Part shown: one piece after another, positions 19,428 through 28,752 of the stretch
Layout: the number at the start of each line of letters is the position of its first letter
Position numbering within the stretch: position 1 is the stretch's first letter
From: Candidatus Pacearchaeota archaeon
Lineage (GTDB): Archaea; Nanobdellota; Nanobdellia; Pacearchaeales; GW2011-AR1
Direction of reading: 5' to 3'
NCBI GenBank assembly: GCA_019659125.1
Contig: JAIFVX010000002.1
Coordinates: 1 to 64,000, forward strand
DNA: 64,000 bases
Program-made: the position numbers and the translations under genes
The notes under the pieces: generated by a model
What the model saw: only the letters and a program-made list of their open reading frames with translations
Told to the model about the DNA's origin: nothing
The model's database searches: none

Positions 19428-20132
19428 TTACAATCCAGCTTCTATGGCTTGCTGGAAGGTTGAGTAAGGCTGAGCGCCTTCGATTGCCTGGCCGTTAATG
19501 AAGAATGATGGTGTTCCTTGCACTCCAAGCGAAGATCCATAGGATTGAGCAGTACTGATGTACTTTGCATACTTACCTGAATCTAAGCATGTGTCGAACT
19601 TTGCTCCGTCAACGCCTAATTCCCGAGCCCATTTCTTCTCATTGTCAACACTTAACATTGCCTGGTTTGTGAATATCTTATCATGCATTGCAAAATATCC
19701 AGTGTCTCCCTTCTGCTCTCGTACGCAGTGAGCTGCCTCTGCAGCCTTTTCTGCTTCAGGGTGAATCTGGCTTAGAGGATAATCTTTTAGAACATACAGT
19801 ATTTTTCCTGTGTCAATATAATTCTTCTTAATTTGTAAATAGGTGTCAGTGTAATGTCTTCCACAGAATGGGCATTGATAGTCAGTAAACTCAACAACTG
19901 TAACTTTAGCATTTGCATTTCCCTCTTTTGGAGAATCTCCTATAGTCACTTCAACTTTCTGCCCTGCTGCAGGAAGATTTGCTGCAGGCTGATTGACCAC
20001 ATTTCCCGTTGGGACTCCAACAGAAGATCCTTTATTGAAGTAGAGAACTGCTCCTAGAACGAGAAGTGCTGCAAGAATGAATGTTGTATACATCCAAAGG
20101 GTTTCTTTTTTTATTACTACAGTATCACTCAT
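19428..20132 (-). CDS. DsbA-family thiol:disulfide oxidoreductase, membrane anchored
   Basis: N-terminal TM; VVEFTDYQCPFCGRHYTDT (CPFC); LGVQGTPSFFINGQAIEGAQPYSTFQQAIE. Confidence 0.93.
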   Translation of the reverse strand: MSDTVVIKKETLWMYTTFILAALLVLGAVLYFNKGSSVGVPTGNVVNQPAANLPAAGQKVEVTIGDSPKEGNANAKVTVVEFTDYQCPFCGRHYTDTYLQIKKNYIDTGKILYVLKDYPLSQIHPEAEKAAEAAHCVREQKGDTGYFAMHDKIFTNQAMLSVDNEKKWARELGVDGAKFDTCLDSGKYAKYISTAQSYGSSLGVQGTPSFFINGQAIEGAQPYSTFQQAIEAGL

Positions 20133-20163
20133 GTTATTTTGTTTATTTAGGAGTTTAAATAGT

Positions 20164-20787
20164 TTATGGCCTTGGAATGAATGTGTTCCCTATCTTGTAA
20201 ATGCCATAGGTTATGAAGAACGCGCTGAATACGTCGATGGAATAGTGGACATGCATGAGCAAAACGGTTATGCCTAGGAGGATGGAGGATGCAAGCATGA
20301 AATAACTCAAGCCCTTATGGTGCTTAGAAAAAATCAGGAACCCGAGAAAGGGAATTCCTGTATGGGCTGAGAAGAATAAATCATTGGTAAAGTTCAGTGC
20401 CTGCAAATACCATGGAAATGCTGAAGGGATTGCATCATAGGGAACCTTCAAATGGGTGAAACTGATGAACGCTGATCGTATGACGAGGAAAAAGCTGAAC
20501 ATGTTCAAGGTGTAGGGAAGTTCATGCGGCTTGAAAATGAGAGGATACAACGCTCCTGTTACAATCACTGCGAGAAAAAGCCATACAAAGATAAATGAAA
20601 GATCATAGGGCCCTATCTGATCCAAGATGAGATCCTGCGAAACAACCGAGCCTTGGCGCTCAGTCACATAGTTACCTGCAAAATAAAACACGACAATAGA
20701 GAATATGAGGAATACAACAGACACGAAAATCTTCTTTCGATGATGCTTAAACACTGAATACCATTCCTCAAAACTATGGAATTCCAT
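20164..20787 (-). CDS. PAP2/sphingomyelin-synthase-like membrane phosphatase/transferase
   Basis: Six TM segments; 'DLFFSAHTGIPF' and 'HVHYSIDVFSAFFITYG' resemble the SMS/PAP2 C-terminal domain. Confidence 0.75.
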   Translation of the reverse strand: MEFHSFEEWYSVFKHHRKKIFVSVVFLIFSIVVFYFAGNYVTERQGSVVSQDLILDQIGPYDLSFIFVWLFLAVIVTGALYPLIFKPHELPYTLNMFSFFLVIRSAFISFTHLKVPYDAIPSAFPWYLQALNFTNDLFFSAHTGIPFLGFLIFSKHHKGLSYFMLASSILLGITVLLMHVHYSIDVFSAFFITYGIYKIGNTFIPRP

Positions 20788-20837
20788 GATAGTATATGGA
20801 AATCCTATCTTAAAAAGATTATGGATGCGAACAACAT

Positions 20838-21542
20838 CTACAGTTTATCATGTAAAGTATAGTTGTCGGAACTTATTTTTTTCATACTTGCTCTAAGCCA
20901 TATAAACGCTATCTTTAAAATTCCTACTTTCTCTATCCTTCGAGCCGAACATTCTATTCTCATGCCGATATCCATCTTCGTCTTAATGTTTTTTAATTTT
21001 CCTAGTTTTTTAGCCAAGTGAACATCTTCCCCAATAACTTTGTCAAATCCTCCGACATCATTGAATACTTTTCTTTTTACAGCAATATTTGGTGCTACTA
21101 AAATAGGGATATTCATCATAGTCATGAATTTCCCAATGAAAAACCCTATAGTATACAATGTATTGATAAATATCCTTTTAGCCATTGTTTGATGATCATA
21201 AAGCACTAATCCTGACATCGCAGAAATTCTATTATCCTTAAAGCCGACGGTAATCGATTTTATCCAGTCTCTTGAAGCAATACAATCTGCATCGATAAAT
21301 GCCAAAATATCTCCTTTTGCTTTTTTTGCACCATAATTCCTTGCAGGAGATATGCCTTGCTCTTTACACTTATATGCCTTATCTGCCAATTTTTTGGCTA
21401 GAGTATACGTAGTATCGGTGCTATTATTATCTACTATAATTATTTCAAAAGCTTTCATACTTTGATTTCTTAATGACTTGATCAATGAGGGAAGAAACTT
21501 TTCTTCATTATATGCTGGAATGATGACTGAGACCCTCATCAT
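20838..21542 (-). CDS. Glycosyltransferase family 2
   Basis: VSVIIPAYNEEKFLPSLIKSLRNQ, IIIVDNNSTDTT, DILAFIDADCI. Confidence 0.93.
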   Translation of the reverse strand: MMRVSVIIPAYNEEKFLPSLIKSLRNQSMKAFEIIIVDNNSTDTTYTLAKKLADKAYKCKEQGISPARNYGAKKAKGDILAFIDADCIASRDWIKSITVGFKDNRISAMSGLVLYDHQTMAKRIFINTLYTIGFFIGKFMTMMNIPILVAPNIAVKRKVFNDVGGFDKVIGEDVHLAKKLGKLKNIKTKMDIGMRIECSARRIEKVGILKIAFIWLRASMKKISSDNYTLHDKL

Positions 21543-22150
21543 AATGATTTGCCTTCTACATTTATAATTTTTTTGCGTACGAAATAGATGATTACTATTA
21601 TCAAGATAACTATGATACTAACGATAAGAATTGCAAATTGGATCTTATGAAAATAATCAAAGAATAATTTATAAGAACTGCCCGTATAAAACCCAAGAAT
21701 GCTGAAGAATAGAGAGAAAACAAACGAGGTCAATACTGAAAAGAACAAAAACTTTGGAAAGGGCACTTCGACAATTCCAGCCATGATCAACCCATGCGCT
21801 GGATGAGGGGGTGTAATCTTCACTAACGCCATGGTTTTCCCCGTGTTTTTTAGGAGGTTTTTTTCAATTTTATGAATCAATCCTTTCTCCAATCGTTTTC
21901 TTTCGAAATAAGCCTCAATTCGTGAAGTTTTTGTAAACCTTCCAATAGAATAGAGTATACAGTCACCTATAACATTTCCAACCGTAGATAAGAAGAGGAC
22001 AATCCAGATGTTCAAAAGACCGAGAGAGGCAGCGAAGGCAGCAATATAGGTGATAACTACTCCTTCTGGAATCATAATAAGCAGCAAAATCCAATAACTA
22101 TGCGTCGTGACAAAGGAGATTGCGCTAGAAACTGTGGAAAGATCAACCAT
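21539..22150 (-). CDS. DedA/SNARE-associated family membrane protein
   Basis: IPEGVVITYIAAFAASLG, GDCILYSIGRF, 'KITPPHPAHGLIMAGIVEVPFPKFLFFS'. Confidence 0.8.
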   Translation of the reverse strand: MVDLSTVSSAISFVTTHSYWILLLIMIPEGVVITYIAAFAASLGLLNIWIVLFLSTVGNVIGDCILYSIGRFTKTSRIEAYFERKRLEKGLIHKIEKNLLKNTGKTMALVKITPPHPAHGLIMAGIVEVPFPKFLFFSVLTSFVFSLFFSILGFYTGSSYKLFFDYFHKIQFAILIVSIIVILIIVIIYFVRKKIINVEGKSL

Positions 22151-22182
22151 ATACTCATGAGAGTAATCTTAACTTAAAAACC

Positions 22183-23244
22183 TTATGAGGAAAAGACTAC
22201 CTGCATGAACTTCTCTATGGTTTCTTTTGTTTTCCAGGGAGGAGTGAATCCTTTGAATCCCTTGCTTTTTTCAATATCATTCTTTAGATCAATTTTTCTT
22301 TGGTGCACATGGTGGAATAATCCTCTTCTTTCATAGAGATTAGCAAGATATTCCTGCTCGGTCTGGCCAGGGGTGGGGATAAATAGAACTTTCTTCTTTC
22401 CAAGCTCTACAATCTCCATAACCGTCGTATATCCTGAGCGAGATATGATAAACTTTGCCCTATTCATTATCTCTTCCTGCTTTTCAGTTGTAAGATGACT
22501 ATAGAATGTTATTTTACCATATGTTATTTCCTTCTCTTCCTCTGGCTTCCCTCCTGCAACAACAATCTTTCCATTTAATGAGGATAATTGGGGAAGGATT
22601 GATTTTTCAAGTGAAATTCTATACTGCTCGGGGCCTGTCAGAGATATAAGATAATCTATATCTTCTCTTCCATGCCTTTTCCTCAAGTGAGAGAGAATCC
22701 CTATATATTTTATCCTTTTCGCACTCGAAAATAATGTATTATGGGATAATACTCCGCTTAGATTTGGCTCCTCAAAATCCGGAACAATCAAATATTTGTA
22801 CCTCTTCATGAACATAGACAGTATGAATTCTCCTATAATCCTTGCACCAAAGAATGTCTTAAACCTAATCTGATGGTTAATAATATATGAATTGTCTTTT
22901 TTATCGTAGACATCAACTCGCGCATCTGATATGACTTTATCAAAATGCTCCCTGTAAATTATGTCTCTTATCTGCTTTCGTGAACGCCACAATCCTAGAA
23001 TCATGCGGGGGGTTGAGAGCATGTAATTTATCGTGAAAAAAGGAGTTATTGAAAGAGGTATTCCTTTCGGGTCTATATCATAATAAATGCACTTCTTGCC
23101 AAAGCTCCGCTCCAATATCTTCAATGCCCTTCCTGTTGTGACAATGTGCACTTTGTGCTTTTTCTTCAGCAAAGCATTGATAAGAGAGATAGAGCGAGTG
23201 GCATGACCAAGACCCCAATCGAAGACACCGTATAAAATCTTCAT
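22183..23244 (-). CDS. Glycosyltransferase (MurG/GT28-like)
   Basis: MKILYGVFDWGLGHATRSISLINALLKKKHKVHIVTTG; 'FIISRSGYTTVMEIVELGKKKVLFIPTPGQTEQEYLA'. Confidence 0.88.
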   Translation of the reverse strand: MKILYGVFDWGLGHATRSISLINALLKKKHKVHIVTTGRALKILERSFGKKCIYYDIDPKGIPLSITPFFTINYMLSTPRMILGLWRSRKQIRDIIYREHFDKVISDARVDVYDKKDNSYIINHQIRFKTFFGARIIGEFILSMFMKRYKYLIVPDFEEPNLSGVLSHNTLFSSAKRIKYIGILSHLRKRHGREDIDYLISLTGPEQYRISLEKSILPQLSSLNGKIVVAGGKPEEEKEITYGKITFYSHLTTEKQEEIMNRAKFIISRSGYTTVMEIVELGKKKVLFIPTPGQTEQEYLANLYERRGLFHHVHQRKIDLKNDIEKSKGFKGFTPPWKTKETIEKFMQVVFSS

Positions 23245-23317
23245 GTATACGAGACGATAAAAACGCTTTTATAGCTTTCTACGAATAATTTATTAATCAA
23301 GAATCCATAGGGATGGA

Positions 23318-23575
23318 ATGAATCCTATTGTTAAAAACAGGCCCATTGATGCGTTTCTGAAACTCCTCCTAGTCTCTGCAGTCATTCATTTTATTATATT
23401 AGTTGTACAATCACTGAAGGATGGAAATATTTCACATTTGAATTACTTTGCAATCCTAGAACTACAGGCATTTTTCCCTCATATATTGAATGGCTCATTT
23501 AGCTTTTTGCTATCTCTTCTTATCGTAGTGGTATTATATTTCGTATTATACTTCAAGTATACTAAAAATCACTAA
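23318..23575 (+). CDS. Small hypothetical membrane protein
   Basis: 85 aa with two hydrophobic segments. Confidence 0.55.
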   Translation: MNPIVKNRPIDAFLKLLLVSAVIHFIILVVQSLKDGNISHLNYFAILELQAFFPHILNGSFSFLLSLLIVVVLYFVLYFKYTKNH

Positions 23576-23619
23576 ACATCCATTAGATTTATAAACATAA
23601 GAATAATAAGATACATATT

Positions 23620-24027
23620 ATGAAAACATCTACCATTGTTATTATCATCGCAGTACTTGTCGTTGTTCTTGGGGGAGTTATGCTCTTCAACCGACCAGTC
23701 GCAGTTACCGGTAATATAACTGGCGGCACTGTTGGAGGAAATACTGGTGGAAGCAGTGAAATAGACAACACACGAGTCATCACCGTTGAATCTGCTAAGT
23801 TTGCCTACAGCCCTGGAGAGATGCGAGTGAAGAAGGGAGAGCATATTAAGATCATGGTCGATAACACCGATTTCCAGCATGGTATTGCAATTCCTGCATT
23901 CGGTGTTAGTGGCGTTGACTCGGTTGAATTCACCGCCGATAAAACAGGCACCTTTGAGTACAGATGCCCGACACCATGCGGTAGCGGACATATGAACATG
24001 AAAGGCGTACTTATTGTTGAAGAATGA
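23620..24027 (+). CDS. Membrane-anchored cupredoxin with CuA-like (CoxII) motif
   Basis: N-terminal TM; FAYSPGEMRVKKGEHIKIMVDNTDFQHGIAIPAF...EYRCPTPCGSGHMNMKGVLIVEE (C-x3-C-x3-H-x2-M). Confidence 0.9.
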   Translation: MKTSTIVIIIAVLVVVLGGVMLFNRPVAVTGNITGGTVGGNTGGSSEIDNTRVITVESAKFAYSPGEMRVKKGEHIKIMVDNTDFQHGIAIPAFGVSGVDSVEFTADKTGTFEYRCPTPCGSGHMNMKGVLIVEE

Positions 24028-24389
24028 TTGACAAAAAATATGCACCCATTATTCTTAGGGTGGGAATCTCTTTGGTATTCTTATGGTTTGGCTCGCAGCA
24101 GTTGCTCCATGCGAGTGATTGGACAACCTACCTTCCTGGATGGGTTAATTCTCTCCCTTTACAGCCAACAACCTTTGTTTTAGCCAATGGAATTTTTGAG
24201 ATTATTTTTGGTCTAATGCTTATCCTCGGATTATTCACACGATTTACTGCAGCTTTACTTGCCATTCATATGCTAGGTATTGTCTCATCTATAGGATATA
24301 ACGATGTGGCGATCAGAGATTTCGGCTTGTTTATGGCTTGTGTTGCAATATTCTTCTATGGTCCTGATGAGTGGTGCCTGAAGAAGTAG
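24024..24389 (+). CDS. DoxX family membrane protein
   Basis: LRVGISLVFLWFGSQQLLH..., FEIIFGLMLILGLFTRFTAALLAIHM. Confidence 0.85.
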   Translation: MIDKKYAPIILRVGISLVFLWFGSQQLLHASDWTTYLPGWVNSLPLQPTTFVLANGIFEIIFGLMLILGLFTRFTAALLAIHMLGIVSSIGYNDVAIRDFGLFMACVAIFFYGPDEWCLKK

Positions 24390-24390
24390 C

Positions 24391-24939
24391 ATGAAACGCA
24401 AGATCCGAAGAACGCTGCGAATATCCCTTATCGTACTTATTGCTGTTCTTATTGTCATGGATATTATATCATTTATTGCTCTTCGTCCTACGACATCGAT
24501 TATTGGCAATAATGAGACACTGAAGGAGATTGACAGGCTCTTACTGCCTGTTGCTCTTCAAAACATCACTGCAGCTGATTTTTCTGCGCTCCAAGGAATG
24601 GTGAAGTCAGATTCCTATGCACGTGATGAAGTGAAGGAATTGATAGTATTGACGAATGAAAGGGAATATTCACATATTGGTCATGGGTTGATTTCATTGC
24701 ATGATTATATCAAGACTGGCAACGAATCAATCTGTCCAGGACATCTTTTAGCCCATTACTATATCTTTACACGACATAATGAGACAGGTCTTGCAAAGGA
24801 CAACCTTGCTGAGGCAAAAGACATACTTAAGAGTTCAAACATGACCTTGCTTACAACTGTATTGAACAGGATCAATGCGGGAAATACGACAACAAGTGAT
24901 GAAGAGATCTCGGAGCTTGTTGATGCTCCTTGTCTTTAG
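24391..24939 (+). CDS. Hypothetical membrane-anchored protein
   Basis: 182 aa, N-terminal TM, directly downstream of doxX. Confidence 0.6.
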   Translation: MKRKIRRTLRISLIVLIAVLIVMDIISFIALRPTTSIIGNNETLKEIDRLLLPVALQNITAADFSALQGMVKSDSYARDEVKELIVLTNEREYSHIGHGLISLHDYIKTGNESICPGHLLAHYYIFTRHNETGLAKDNLAEAKDILKSSNMTLLTTVLNRINAGNTTTSDEEISELVDAPCL

Positions 24940-24977
24940 AACCCACAAGTTTAAATCCCCCTATAGGGCGTATCTTC

Positions 24978-25604
24978 ATGACTGAGAAAGATGATTTTGA
25001 GAGAATCTATGAGAATCCAGGCGCTGTCTGGACCATGAAAGAACCACCCCTTGTTTTAAAGGACTTGGTTGCAAGTAAAAAAGTTAGAAGAGGGAAAGCA
25101 ATCGACATTGCATGTGGAGAGGGGTTTTATTCCATTTACCTTGCACAACAAGGTTTTGATGTTCTTGGTGTTGATTTTTCAGAAAGGGCAATTAAATATG
25201 CGCGGAATAATGCTCACGAGGCCGAACGCACTATACGATTTGTGGTTCTCGATGTTGAAGAGCTTGGCAGTTCTTCCGAAAAATTTGATTTTGCCCTGGA
25301 GTGGGGTCTTTTACATCATCTTTCTCCTGAACAATTACATTCATATGTCCCAAAAGTTCATTCGCTTTTGAATCATCAAGGACTATACGCCTCGGCCTCA
25401 TTCAATATCAATAGCACCATATATGGTTCTCCAGGAGATAAACATAGAGAAACCAAATTTGGTACGAAGCTTACGTATTATGCACTTGATGAACTAAGAG
25501 AAGTATTTAGACCTCATTTTAATATCATACGAGAAGAAGTTATTGCTCTTAGTGGTCGGGGAGTGACTCAGCCCGGAAACTTTTTCTTGTTGGAAAAATC
25601 CTAA
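24978..25604 (+). CDS. SAM-dependent methyltransferase (class I)
   Basis: AIDIACGEGFYSIYLAQQGFDVLGVDFSERAI; start 24978 (MTEKDDFERIYENPG) preferred over 24930. Confidence 0.9.
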   Translation: MTEKDDFERIYENPGAVWTMKEPPLVLKDLVASKKVRRGKAIDIACGEGFYSIYLAQQGFDVLGVDFSERAIKYARNNAHEAERTIRFVVLDVEELGSSSEKFDFALEWGLLHHLSPEQLHSYVPKVHSLLNHQGLYASASFNINSTIYGSPGDKHRETKFGTKLTYYALDELREVFRPHFNIIREEVIALSGRGVTQPGNFFLLEKS

Positions 25605-26395
25605 AAATCAAGAGTAGCAGTAACAGGATAATGATCTGAAGCGTGATTTGTCCACTCATTCCGTATAACACTCGCATTAACTACCTCAAAATCATCTGAG
25701 CAAAAGATATAATCAATGCGAATGGCTGAATCTTTATCCTTAGAAAGCATGTCGGTAGGTATGGTGTACTTCCATTTTTCTCCTGAAAAAATAAATGTGT
25801 CCTTCAGACCATGATGCTCTATTTCCGAAACGACACATCTTTGCATCAGGTCCGAGACCTTTTTCTCGGCATTCGGGTCGAACCGTGAGAATCCCCTCAC
25901 TAACAGCTCCTTATCATAGCTATCGCGACGAGAAATCGCGTTGAAATCGCCTGCAAGAATATAGGAAGGTTCTCTATCTCTCAGTATGGAGGCGACAAAG
26001 TTCCTCTTGTCTTGCTCTGACAAGTTAGGGTGAGGGTGTGCGACATCAAGATTCACCGTCTTGCCGTTCATGGAAATCTTCGTCCGTATAAATGGGCAGT
26101 ATTTGCTTGCATAATTCTCTGCTTCAACAATAGGGAATCTTGAAAGCACTGCAAGACCCCTGCTCTGCCCATACTCGCCATGAAAGTAGAGGGGGAATCC
26201 GAATGCTTTCCTGTAGTCTACTGTGTTAGAAAAACAGGCTTCATTAAGGACTAAGATATCTGGATTCTCTTCCCTTACCGCCTTCGCGGCAGCCTCAAGG
26301 CGTGAAGGGTTATAGGTATAGTTTTTTTCATTTCCATCCTTTGACAGATCATGGAAGCCGTCAAGGATATTATAGTTCATGAGCTTGAAGCGCAT
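25601..26395 (-). CDS. Endonuclease/exonuclease/phosphatase family protein
   Basis: MRFKLMNYNILDGF, PDILVLNEACF, YILAGDFNAISRRDSYD, IDYIFCSDDF, ASDHYPVTATLDF. Confidence 0.93.
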   Translation of the reverse strand: MRFKLMNYNILDGFHDLSKDGNEKNYTYNPSRLEAAAKAVREENPDILVLNEACFSNTVDYRKAFGFPLYFHGEYGQSRGLAVLSRFPIVEAENYASKYCPFIRTKISMNGKTVNLDVAHPHPNLSEQDKRNFVASILRDREPSYILAGDFNAISRRDSYDKELLVRGFSRFDPNAEKKVSDLMQRCVVSEIEHHGLKDTFIFSGEKWKYTIPTDMLSKDKDSAIRIDYIFCSDDFEVVNASVIRNEWTNHASDHYPVTATLDF

Positions 26396-26397
26396 GA

Positions 26398-26421
26398 AAA
26401 TACTGCCTCTTGCCAGTATTT
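26398..26421. repeat. 8-bp perfect inverted repeat with 8-nt spacer (AAATACTG-CCTCTTGC-CAGTATTT)
   Basis: Between the TATA-like TTTAAATA and the start codon of the 26395 gene. Confidence 0.75.
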
Positions 26422-26470
26422 AAAGATTATTGCAGAACAATAAATAAAAAATAAAAAAGTAAGGGTTACC

Positions 26471-26800
26471 TTAATTTCGTGCTATAGTAAAGACGTTCTT
26501 TATAGCAACGAGGATTGTTGCAGGTACGAATATCATCAGTAATGCACTCATGATACCTGCTGCACCTGGTAAGCTACTCAACGTGTCTCCGCTCAATGCA
26601 GATGCAATGATGAGCACGGTGCCTGACATCAGGAAGGTACTTACCTCATCATGTGTAACGTTTAAGAACCCTACGATAAGTCCAATGATAACTAAAATCA
26701 TCGGCCATGGTGAGTCAAGTGTCCCCATAAATCCAAGGATCACTGCCAAAACAACTCCTATAAGGAATGCCCAACTGCCATACTTGTTGTGTCTTGCCAT
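26471..26800 (-). CDS. Hypothetical membrane protein
   Basis: 109 aa, three or four TM segments. Confidence 0.7.
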   Translation of the reverse strand: MARHNKYGSWAFLIGVVLAVILGFMGTLDSPWPMILVIIGLIVGFLNVTHDEVSTFLMSGTVLIIASALSGDTLSSLPGAAGIMSALLMIFVPATILVAIKNVFTIARN

Positions 26801-26843
26801 TCTATCTACCTCCTTGTATATTTAAATAGACTTTGTTATTTAT

Positions 26844-26865
26844 AAAGCCTTTTATAAAGGGCTTT
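26844..26865. promoter_or_regulatory. Near-palindrome AAAGCCTTTTATAAAGGGCTTT in a divergent promoter
   Basis: Palindrome centred on TTTATAAA between divergent genes 26800(-) and 26916(+). Confidence 0.6.
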
Positions 26866-26915
26866 TAAAGGAAAGACATAAATAGAAGCTGACCCTTACT
26901 AGGCTATCTCTTCCT

Positions 26916-28115
26916 ATGAAGATTACTCTCATTACATTTTTCTATGCTCCAGCTGGTGGAGGAATTCCACGATATGTACAGGAGCTTGGAAGAAAATTCG
27001 CAACCATGGGCAATGAAGTTGATATCATCACCTATTCGGAAGCAGGTCTTACTGTTGAAAAAGAAGGGCCTCTTTCAGTTTACAGAGTTCCTTCACTGAA
27101 CGTTTTCCAAAAAGAGGAAGATAATCCTAAAAAGGCCCGGGAGTTCCTTACTTTTCTCAAGGACTATTTGGAGAGAGGCACTGATGTGATTGTTGGACAG
27201 GATTTACACGTAACTCCCAAAGGTTTTGGGCATCTGCTTTCATTGAGCATGGCTTCGGTCGAAAAAGAAGTTCCATTAATCCTAACAACCCATTCATTTC
27301 TCTCAGATAATGATATTTACAAGCAGACAAAGCTTATCATGATCAAATCATTATTTTGGGATAGAATCATTGGTGTCAGTGGCGCACTTTCTGAATTCCT
27401 CTTCAAGGAAGGAGTACCTATCGACAAGATAACCACTGTTATTCCTCCCGTAGATACTGAGAAGTTCAGGCCCGATCTTGGAAAAGAATGGTTAAGAAGT
27501 AGAATCGGGATAGCTGAGGGAGATTTTCTCATTCTGCACGCAAGCAGAATTGACACTGTCCCTGTTGCGGAAGAAAAAGGAGTCTACACATTGTTGAACG
27601 CACTTTCTCTTATCAAGGAAAAGAACGTAAAGGTCCTCATTGGAGCCGCACCGACTGCACCGTTCGCAGAGCCTGAAAAACAGGCAACGATCAATCACAT
27701 TCTCCAGACTGCAAAACTTTTAGGGATTGAGAAAAGAGTTATTGTCCGGACATTCCATCCCGATGAAATGCCGCTTGCGTACAATGGCGCTGACATCTAT
27801 GTCATGGCATCCCGCATGGAATCTTATGGTATGGTGTATGGAGAGGCCATTGCTTCAGGCCTTCCTGCAATAGGGACGGCAGTGGGAGGAATTCCCGAGG
27901 TCATTGAGAATGAAAAATCAGGCGAGCTTATTCCACCTGATAATCCGGTTGAACTTGCCAAGACTATAGAAAAACTGACAAAGGATCCTGACCTTCTGAG
28001 AAATATGGCTTCCTACGGCCGAGAGATGATCGCCCAAAGGCAAAACATAGACAAGATCGCCCGGAAGCTGCTGGGAGTCTATGAGTCTACCATCCAGAAG
28101 AAAAACCACTCTTAG
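26916..28115 (+). CDS. Glycosyltransferase family 4 (GT group 1)
   Basis: PAGGGIPRYVQELGRKF, VIPPVDTEKFRP, 'MASRMESYGMVYGEAIASGLPAIGTAVGGIPEVI'. Confidence 0.93.
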   Translation: MKITLITFFYAPAGGGIPRYVQELGRKFATMGNEVDIITYSEAGLTVEKEGPLSVYRVPSLNVFQKEEDNPKKAREFLTFLKDYLERGTDVIVGQDLHVTPKGFGHLLSLSMASVEKEVPLILTTHSFLSDNDIYKQTKLIMIKSLFWDRIIGVSGALSEFLFKEGVPIDKITTVIPPVDTEKFRPDLGKEWLRSRIGIAEGDFLILHASRIDTVPVAEEKGVYTLLNALSLIKEKNVKVLIGAAPTAPFAEPEKQATINHILQTAKLLGIEKRVIVRTFHPDEMPLAYNGADIYVMASRMESYGMVYGEAIASGLPAIGTAVGGIPEVIENEKSGELIPPDNPVELAKTIEKLTKDPDLLRNMASYGREMIAQRQNIDKIARKLLGVYESTIQKKNHS

Positions 28116-28141
28116 CACAATAATCTTTAAATAGAAATTTA
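28111..28141 (+). promoter_or_regulatory. Promoter copy 2 of a duplicated 31-nt element
   Basis: CTTAGCACAATAATCTTTAAATAGAAATTTA; 29/31 identical to 16281-16311. Confidence 0.75.
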
Positions 28142-28154
28142 TACCGAGAGTTCT

Positions 28155-28730
28155 ATGAGAAAAGGAGAAATATTGGTAGCACCAACAGATAATCCAAATA
28201 TTGGTGATCCTCTGGTGTTTCTTGCTGGGCCGATCCAGGGGACTCCTGATTGGCAGGAAGATGCCATCAAGTATCTTCACTCACATGCTCCTGAGTTGAA
28301 TATTGCCTCGCCTCGAAGAAGAGGAATACAGACCTATGGAACTGACTTTACTGAAGCAATGTACAACGAGCAAGTTGATTGGGAAAGCAAATATCTCTCA
28401 AGATCTGCCTTCAGTGGTGCTATTCTTTTCTGGCTTGCTAAAGAACAAGAGCACTTCCCCAACCGTGCATACGCTCAGACAACACGATTTGAGTTGGCCG
28501 AATGGATGCAAAAGAAGGTGCATATGAAACTCGCATGTGATACGAAGGTAAGAATGGTGGTAGGTATTGAGAACGGATTCACAGGAGCACGGTATATCAG
28601 AAGAAGATTCTCACAAGACGCATCAGATATTCCCATATACTCTACTCTTGAAGAAACGTGCGATAGGGTCATTCTAGAAGCCATTCACAAGGGATTCCAA
28701 CCTCCAAAACATTTTTCCAAGCGTATTTAA
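28155..28730 (+). CDS. Nucleoside 2-deoxyribosyltransferase-like protein
   Basis: LVFLAGPIQGTPDWQEDAIKYL..., VDWESKYLSRSAFSGAILFWLAKE...TRFELAEWM. Confidence 0.8.
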   Translation: MRKGEILVAPTDNPNIGDPLVFLAGPIQGTPDWQEDAIKYLHSHAPELNIASPRRRGIQTYGTDFTEAMYNEQVDWESKYLSRSAFSGAILFWLAKEQEHFPNRAYAQTTRFELAEWMQKKVHMKLACDTKVRMVVGIENGFTGARYIRRRFSQDASDIPIYSTLEETCDRVILEAIHKGFQPPKHFSKRI

Positions 28731-28752
28731 ACTCTCTATCCCTTTTTCTTGC

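Noticed and set aside
23572-24045. 157-aa minus-strand ORF
   Set aside because: Antisense to the cupredoxin gene, which has a convincing motif.
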